A DNA stretch of 32,755 nucleotides. Source: Paramarasmius palmivorus (lineage: Eukaryota; Basidiomycota; Agaricomycetes; Agaricales; Marasmiaceae). The notes under the pieces are model-generated. The model was given only the letters and a program-made list of their open reading frames with translations. It searched no databases and was not told the DNA's origin. Below, piece after piece: positions 26,389 through 32,755 of the stretch. Numbering within the stretch: the first letter of the stretch is position 1; every line of letters begins with the position of its first letter. The DNA lies in the NCBI GenBank assembly GCA_037176845.1, contig JAYKXP010000300.1, forward strand, positions 1-32,755, read 5' to 3'. The position numbers and the translations under genes were made by a program.

Positions 26389-26529
26389 TGCTCAAACCCC
26401 TTTTCACATACACAATGGTCGCCATAATAAGGACCGCTCCGTTATGGTATCGGAGGCTGACAGACCACAAGGAGAGCATTTCCGACGTCTCTATTCTCTA
26501 CAGGGTACCGTTGCATACGCACAAGAGTA

Positions 26530-29500
26530 TTACGAGACCACCTCCGTTTCGCCTTCAGGTGAACCACTGGCACTTCCTCTAGATACGGCAAGGACCTCTT
26601 CCAGAAGCTTCTGGCGCTCCTCCACTGGCTTAAAAGCCGTAGACAGCTCAAACCGCGTGTCGCAACCTTTCCTGAACTCCTCTGTCCGCGAAGACTTGAC
26701 GCGTTCCAGGAAGGAGGCAATTTCAAAGGCAGTCTGCATGAATGAGATTATTGACCATGGATTATGCAGATAACATTGGCTTACAGGTATGTCCAGCTTG
26801 ACTTCGTTGCCAAGAGCCATAAAGATGACACCCTCCACCTCCTCCAAGGGTGACTCCAAAACTTGGTTTAGGACCTTAGCAGCACCAAGGATTGCCTTGG
26901 GATCTGTCGAATGCTTCTGGAGGTATTGCGAGTTGTAGTTCGTTAACGAAACGTCTGAGGGTATTATCTTGTCGACCTCTTCGATAAAGATTGAAGTACC
27001 TGGAGATGAGGACGATGAAGACTGTAATGTAGACGCTATTGCATGGGTCAGCTTTCCTAGCTTGTTTTGTGGCCAAGAATCAAACCTGTTTTGCGAGCAT
27101 GTGTCATGCGAAGGTGCACTTCCCCGCTCTCAGGATCAATTTTTCGAGCGTGGTTTAGCGCCTTGAGGGCTTGAAGCAGCTTGCCTTGTAGAGAAAATAT
27201 CAACATGAACGAATAGGTGAACAAGCACGAAATGGCTTACCCCGTCGAACAGCTACGTCATACACGCATACCTGCACACCAACATCTTCGACTCGCAAGG
27301 CAATGAGAGGCTGGAGGAGCTTCGCAGCACGTTCAAGCGGGTTTTCGCACGCAAGAAGCTTCAAACCATCGGGGTCATCGTCTTTGGGTGGGACTGGTTC
27401 GATACCCTTATCCTCGTTCGTATTGGCATTAGCGTTGGCTAGTAAAACCAAGTAAGACTGGGGCAAATAGAACATTGAGAGGGCATCATACGCTTCTTGG
27501 TATCCTCTTGCACTTTCTGCGCGGCTTTCTTGGCCTTCTTCTTAGCCTTCTTCTCTGCATCAGACAACTTTGCTGCAAAATAGAGTCAACAGAAAATAAT
27601 GTCATGAGAAGTACAAATACATACTGCCTAGTTCGTCTGAAGGTCGTGTAAGCTTGGGGTTATCGTGCACCATGACGAAGATCTGACAAAGTCTTCGATG
27701 GGATATCAATACCTCAGTTGATAAACCAACGTACTCGACTAGCGGCCGTCGCTGCTTTCACGTAGGCAGGATTTGAGTGTAAACTGTCCTCCCATCGTAG
27801 TAAGCTGCCCAGAATTTGAGTGTTAATGTCACAGGCGGTTTTGATGAGACGAACTTAAGGTATATGTTGATGTTGAACTTTCGTAACGAATAGCCATGGA
27901 AGTCATACTGGTCATCTTCAAATTCGCTGAAGATCTGTGTATACTAAGCTGAGGAGGCGACTGCTTGGTGCTTCTGGTACTCACCTTCTGAACGGCCACA
28001 TACTTCTTCAGTGCAAGATGGAGTTTCCCACTTCGGTTACGCGCGTCTGCTTCCTCGAGTAGGTACAGCAGTGACTGCATATCTTCCAAATCGGCACCTG
28101 GGCTTTGAGCATCTTTCTATTATCTCAGGTGTTAGTATTGCATCGACAATGCGACAAGTTGTACGTACTTTAGTGAACAGACCAAATACACTCTCAGCTT
28201 CCTCGTGTAATCCAGCCCGAAGCAAGTATTTTCCGGCTTTGGTATTTAAAAATCGGTCCTGCCCATCCAGGGCTCTCGCTTCCTGCATTGCTTTGGCGGC
28301 TCCAGCAAAGTCGCCCGCACGTTTCAAAACTCTTGCACGGAACATATACAGCTCCGGTAAGGTTGGCGTGTGCAACAAAGCAGTGTCGAGAAGAGACAGT
28401 GCTTTTGCGTGCTGCGAGAGGTAAGAGTAGTGTTGTGCGAGATAGTATAGTGTCCAGAGATATGTTGTAGGCTCTTGGTCTGGGGAAGGCGGACTTGTGG
28501 AGGAAGAGGGATCGCTCGCGGGTGTGTTTTCAGTTTTCACGCTCTCAACAATACCCTGGATGATTTCGAGCTTTGCAGGATCCGAATAAAGAGATTTGAG
28601 ATCGGCAAAAAGCGACGGGATCCCTTTCGTTAATCCGGAGACGATGTAAGCCCGCGCCAGTTCACGGAAGCCGGGGATGTCGTTCTCTCCTTCCCATGAA
28701 GCGGGTGCAATGGTGAGGGCCAGGCGACGTGGAGCATTGGCTTTAGGAAGGTGTGTCGTAAAGTCCCGAAGGACTGAGAGTGCTTGAGAGGGATGGTTTT
28801 CCAAGTCAACGCCGAGATTAGAAAGGTAGCCGTGATAGTAATCGTAACATTCCGGGTTGTGTTCGACTAGCACACGCCAGGCATGTTCTGCATCTGAAGA
28901 ACCAAGTTTCGATGTTAAACGTGCTGCAGTGGATATTGAGCTTGGTTCTGCGGAAACATGATAGTGGTAATCACCTCTAAGTTCCATAATCGCTGTTTTG
29001 TCGACAATTGCCCGTTCCTTTGCACTGGCGTCCAGTAAGGCTAATGCTTCTGACCATTCACCCAACTCCTCTAACACCCGAACGTGATATAGTAACGTTT
29101 CTGAGTGTTCAACATCATAATCCGGGACATTCTGATCGTGTGCATGAGTAAAGCCAATCCTAGACCCAGAGCACTCTAACAACACACCTTCACCGTTTTC
29201 TCGTAATTTTCTAGCACGTTTTTAGCCTCGGAAAGATTTCCACTCAGATGGTAGGCAACCGCAAGCGCAACCCAGTTTTGTCGTAGCATCGGGCGCATCT
29301 TCAGAAGTGTGTGTCTGGTTTCCGCGAGAGCATCGTAAAGTCGTAAATGTGTTTGGAGTTGTGCAGCATCCCGCAGAATGTTCAAGTTTTCCTGTATATC
29401 CAACATGAGATCAATAGATCGTATATTGTTCACAACTTTGAGACGCACCTTATCGAACTTGAGAGCCTGAGTGTACGATTTCAAAGCCTCCTCGTAATTT

Positions 29501-29837
29501 TTCTCTCCCTTTTGAATAAGTCCGAAAACATGCCAGACGATGTGGGATGTAAGGTCGAGTCGAACACCTTTTTTGACGAGATCAATGCCCTCCTCTCGCT
29601 TGCCCATATGTGTGAGAATAAGACCCTTCATGCATAGTGTCTCTATACTAGGACTGTCAGTCTTCGATGCGATGTGAATTTTGTGAACTGACCGCCATGT
29701 TCGGGAAATTTCTTGAGGATCTGATCAGCGGTCTTCAGTCCTTTCTTGAGTTGCCTGGTCTCGTATAAGGTCAAAAGCTCCTTGAATAGCGTAGCCTCCT
29801 TGGACGGCAGAACTCTTTTTGGAGGGATTTTGTTCAT
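26530..29837 (-). CDS. NAA15: N-terminal acetyltransferase A auxiliary subunit Naa15 (Nat1)
   Basis: This is the ribosome-anchoring scaffold of the NatA complex, which with catalytic Naa10 acetylates protein N-termini co-translationally in the cytosol. I read 13 exons (29837-29693, 29642-29449, 29391-29188, 29131-28169, 28116-27985, 27943-27855, 27804-27735, 27682-27625, 27572-27492, 27438-27241, 27184-27086, 27035-26785, 26733-26530) totalling 2,688 nt, 895 residues, in one frame. That is near the family's usual 850-870. Diagnostic stretches are LPSKEATLFKELL at the start, GETLCMKGLILTHMGK, SHIVWHVFGLIQKGEKNY and NWVALAVAYHLSGNLSEA (TPR-like helices), then EFEDDQYDFHGYSLRK and LLRWEDSLHSNP, and the Lys/Ala helix KLSDAEKKAKKKAKKAAQ. 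The ATG is the first in frame and matches family starts. It converges on NLR-3 with only 141 bp between stops. Nothing looks damaged. Confidence 0.95.
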
Positions 29838-30080
29838 GGAGACAAGGAGGAAAGAATATTTGTACGCAACAGCAATGACACAAACAACGCGCGTTCAACT
29901 GGTTGATCTAGGTCGCCTTCTCATGACGACGGGTAGCGGAGAGCCACGCCTCTTTGCAATGTGTACTCGAATGAAAACCGGTTCCATTTAGGTATGTATG
30001 AGTGAACGATAGCAGTACAGAAGCAGAAATAATGAAGAAATAGGATAGCAAAGAAATTGACATAAATCCGCGGGAAGATC
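29838..30080 (-). promoter_or_regulatory. NAA15 promoter and kinesin 3' flank
   Basis: The 243 bp between the kinesin stop codon and the NAA15 start codon must hold the NAA15 promoter, both genes being on the minus strand. No TATA box or repeated site stands out. Confidence 0.4.
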
Positions 30081-32755
30081 TCATGATACAGGCAAATTCT
30101 CCTTGTTCACCCCTGAAAACTCTTTCTGCTGGCCCTTCAACCCCTTCGTCGGTGAACTGGCCCGAATAGATACATCTCCCTCAAAGCTGATGTCGCCGGG
30201 CATCCCATTCGCCGACTCCATTATTGTACCCCAATCCTCCTCCAGCAAACTTGGAAGCATAAGTTGCCTGTCATTCAGCCCCAGTCGAACAGGACTATTA
30301 TCTTCGCCGATACTCAACCTCAGATCGAAATCTTCTTCTGAGGATGTAACAGTGGACGAGGATGTGCCGGTCGTCATTGATTCGATTGACTCGGCCGTAT
30401 CGCTCGAGGGGAAAGGTAGGAGCTGATCTGAGGTGGCGATTCTGCGAGCTCGAAGACTGCGTAGTTGCTTTCGTTCTTCGAAAGCAGCTGCAGCACCACG
30501 GGGTGATGGCATTGGCGGAACGATACTACTGCCTCTTCGACTCACTGCAGGTGACGAGCTGGGAAGTGTCGTTCCAAGTCCTAAAGAGTCGAACTTGCTC
30601 ACAAACGCTGCAAGCGCACGACGCTGGTCCTCGAGCTTGATACGTTCCTGTCAATATGATGTTAGGAAAGGCAACCGGATCTTTTGAGCAGTTTCCAACC
30701 TGTTTCTCCTTCTCTAGCTGCTTGACGACTTCCTCGGACCATCTCTCGCTCTCTTCTCGCTTCCTTTTCTCATCTTCGACCCTGGCCGCCCACTCCTTCT
30801 CTGCGGCTGCTTTCGTTTCTCTCTCGACTTCTTCCCTCATTCTACGCATGGTCTCAGCCACCTCACCCATATCACCTCCACGCACAACGCCCTCTAGTTC
30901 CTTGATCCGTTCAGCTTGTTCAGAGATGATCTTATCCTTAGTATCAGCGGCGTCTTCATCGCTTGGTCGCGCCTCAAGAGCTGCTTCAAGAGACAAAATC
31001 TGTCTTGACTGAGTCTCGAGCTGAAGCTTTGCCGAAAGGAGTTCTTGTTGCAGCTGTACCAGATACGTCAGCAATTATTCAGGAAATAATTGGTATAGCC
31101 AACCTGGTACGGCGAGAGATCGAAGTCTACTTTCACGGGGCTTACCGGACGAGACTCCGATGCATTCTCTTCAACTGTATTACTTGTGAGGATAAGTTTC
31201 GTGAGTTGCTGTATCCGGTCGTTGAGATCTTTCATGGCCTTTGACTCGTCCATTTTCTATAAGGGGAACCCCGTCAACACGCGAAGCTTCTCAGAAACGG
31301 CTAACAAATACCTCTTGCGCTGATAGTCTCCGTGTTCTAACAGGAGCAGCCTCGCTTGCAGCTTCCTTGTCGGCCAACCTCTTCTTGAGGTCCTCAATTT
31401 CCTTTCGGTACCTCTCGATCAAGGCATCGGTATCAACAATCTCTTTCTTCTGAGCATTGAGCTATAGGAAAGTATGGGTAAGCGACTGCAAGCACTTGGC
31501 CATGAACACCCACCTTGACGCCTTTGACACGCTTGGCGAAGCCTAGGGTGCTGCTCGTCTCTCCGACAGCGCCGGGATCTGGGTTGATTGTACAAACTAC
31601 ACTGATACGAGCATTGCCGGCTAAGGAAGGCTGCAGCATGCGAGTGAGCTTGCTGTTCCTGTATGGAACATGGTCGCTAATGGGGTACTGTCAAAAAGCG
31701 GACTCAGATACAAGTTCTAGAGCTCAATACCTTTTGTTCTTTGCGGCATTCTCCGACAGTGTTCCAATGACACTCCCGAGTGTCAGCAAGCTATCAATTC
31801 AAAAAGGGTTCAGTTCATGCACCGCTGGGATGACTTGGGCCTTACCTTGTGTTAATATACTTGCCTTCTCTTGTACGGTCTTTGTCTGAGGTAGCTTTCT
31901 CAGAACCAGCAAGATCAATTAAACTCTGAAAGGTTCATTAGCATAATGAACAATGACAACCTGGGAAGGAAAAGCTCACCAAGACTGATGTCTGCACACT
32001 CTTCCCGCCTCTGGCTTGCAGACGTGATCCTTGGTTACCAGGACCTGGGGTCGCTCTACCATTACCAGGCGTCGCTCTCCCACTTCGGCTCGGGGCGCGC
32101 ATATCCGCGTCTTCATGTGGACCTGCGCCTCTCTCTCGGCTCTCAATCACCAGTCTAAAGACGCTATGACTCCGGCTACTTCTTTCGTTCCAGTCTGTAC
32201 ATGCCGTACGTCTGTGTCTCTCGCCTCTTTTTAGGACCTCGTTAACGCCCTTCAGACTGGTGACTACCTCCTCCCGTAACGGTGTCAATACGACTTCCAT
32301 TCCTCCGCCGCCCTGTATCTGGACCTGGCTACCAGAACCACCCATAGGTGGTGCTAAGAGATCGTATATCGTCTCGTTATAAATTTCCAAGTAGGAGCAC
32401 CGAAGGAGGTATTCTCTGTCAGGTGTACGTTTAATGTACCCGAAGACGTCGCGCATTGCCCGAGGTATAATTCCAGGCTCGTTCTCGTCGCCAGATAGTG
32501 TGTAAGTCTTCCCCGATGCGGTTTGGCCATAGGCGAAAATGACGGCATTGAAGCCTTCCATGGCTGCATGAACGTGAGAGCGTGCGACGGTGGTGTAAAT
32601 GGGTTTATTGGGGCTTCCAGTGAGGATTGAATCGAAATGGTAGGTGGTGGGGGGTGCGGTTGATGAAGACGAAGAAGTGTTTGTTGACATGAGGTTGGGG
32701 TTGCGAGCATGTGCAGGATCCAGCTGAATGGCGTTGGATCCTGAAGGGGCAACCC
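30081..32755 (-). CDS. Kinesin motor protein, kinesin-7 (CENP-E/Kip2-like), 5' end cut by window
   Basis: A microtubule motor whose N-terminal head is cut off at the right edge. The frame is open from base 32755, so ATG 32690 need not be the start. Motor landmarks in order: YHFDSIL, the nucleotide loop AYGQTASGKTYTLSG, YLEIYNETIYDLL, switch I NERSSRSHSVF, switch II LIDLAGSEKA, YINT then LLTLGSVIGTLSE (split by an intron), VPYRNSKLTRMLQPSLAGN and the neck-side ETSSTLGFAKRVKGVK. GQTASGKT and the RNSKLTRMLQ block favour kinesin-7. The tail is coiled coil (KKEIVDTDALIERYRKEIED, the MDESKAMKDLNDRIQQLT region, and a long Glu/Arg/Lys stretch) followed by a Ser-rich low-complexity C-terminus ending KENLPVS. 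Introns include 31979-31926, 31845-31791, 31730-31688 and 31512-31462. The head also has a Gly/Arg/Pro-rich insertion (GRATPGNGRATPGPGN) just before switch II. Confidence 0.92.

Overview
This is nuclear DNA of a filamentous basidiomycete, most likely a mushroom-forming fungus (Agaricomycetes). The evidence is many short GT-AG introns (mostly about 45-60 nt), NACHT-type NLR genes of the agaricomycete kind, a Tnp2-like DNA transposon of a type common in mushrooms, and two ordinary eukaryotic housekeeping genes at the right end. I saw no bacterial-style operons, CRISPR arrays, rRNA or tRNA.

Layout. (1) 1-2138: the 5' end of an LTR retrotransposon on the minus strand, comprising an LTR of about 1.7 kb, a primer-binding site and the start of a Gag-like frame running off the left edge. 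(2) 2165-5055 minus: an unrecognised multi-exon gene whose stop codon lies 27 bp from the LTR. (3) 5633-8290 minus: NLR-1, an intact four-exon NACHT gene. (4) 8499-15000: a 6.5-kb DNA transposon with inverted ends and a 7-bp flanking duplication. It carries a Tnp2-like transposase and a second, 14-exon gene of unknown function, and it sits about 210 bp upstream of the NLR-1 start codon. (5) 15008-16515: no convincing gene. (6) 16516-19276 minus: NLR-2, a paralogue split by a 266-bp TA-flanked MITE; removing the MITE and one TA restores the frame exactly. (7) 20855-22006 plus: a 16-codon peroxiredoxin stub followed by a decayed gene whose first exon carries the same short N-terminal motif as the NLRs. 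(8) 22493-23547 minus: a small protein-kinase-like gene with an altered catalytic loop, divergent from (9) 23715-26388 plus: NLR-3, a third paralogue with two frameshifts in its NACHT domain and a GC-AG first intron. (10) 26530-29837 minus: NAA15, the NatA auxiliary subunit. (11) 30081 to the right edge, minus: a kinesin-7 (CENP-E/Kip2-like) motor, cut by the window end.

The right 6 kb is conserved housekeeping sequence. The left 26 kb is a fast-changing accessory block. Its three NLRs share one architecture: a short N-terminal Gly/Asn motif on its own exon, a phase-1 intron, a NACHT domain, and a C-terminal domain that is not visibly WD40, ankyrin or TPR. The same N-terminal motif occurs in the decayed gene at 20933, and the kinase-like gene shares a 167-bp divergent promoter with NLR-3. 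This could be an incompatibility or innate-immunity signalling locus built from a swappable N-terminal module and repeatedly damaged by transposons. That functional reading is inference; the gene structures are read directly from the sequence.
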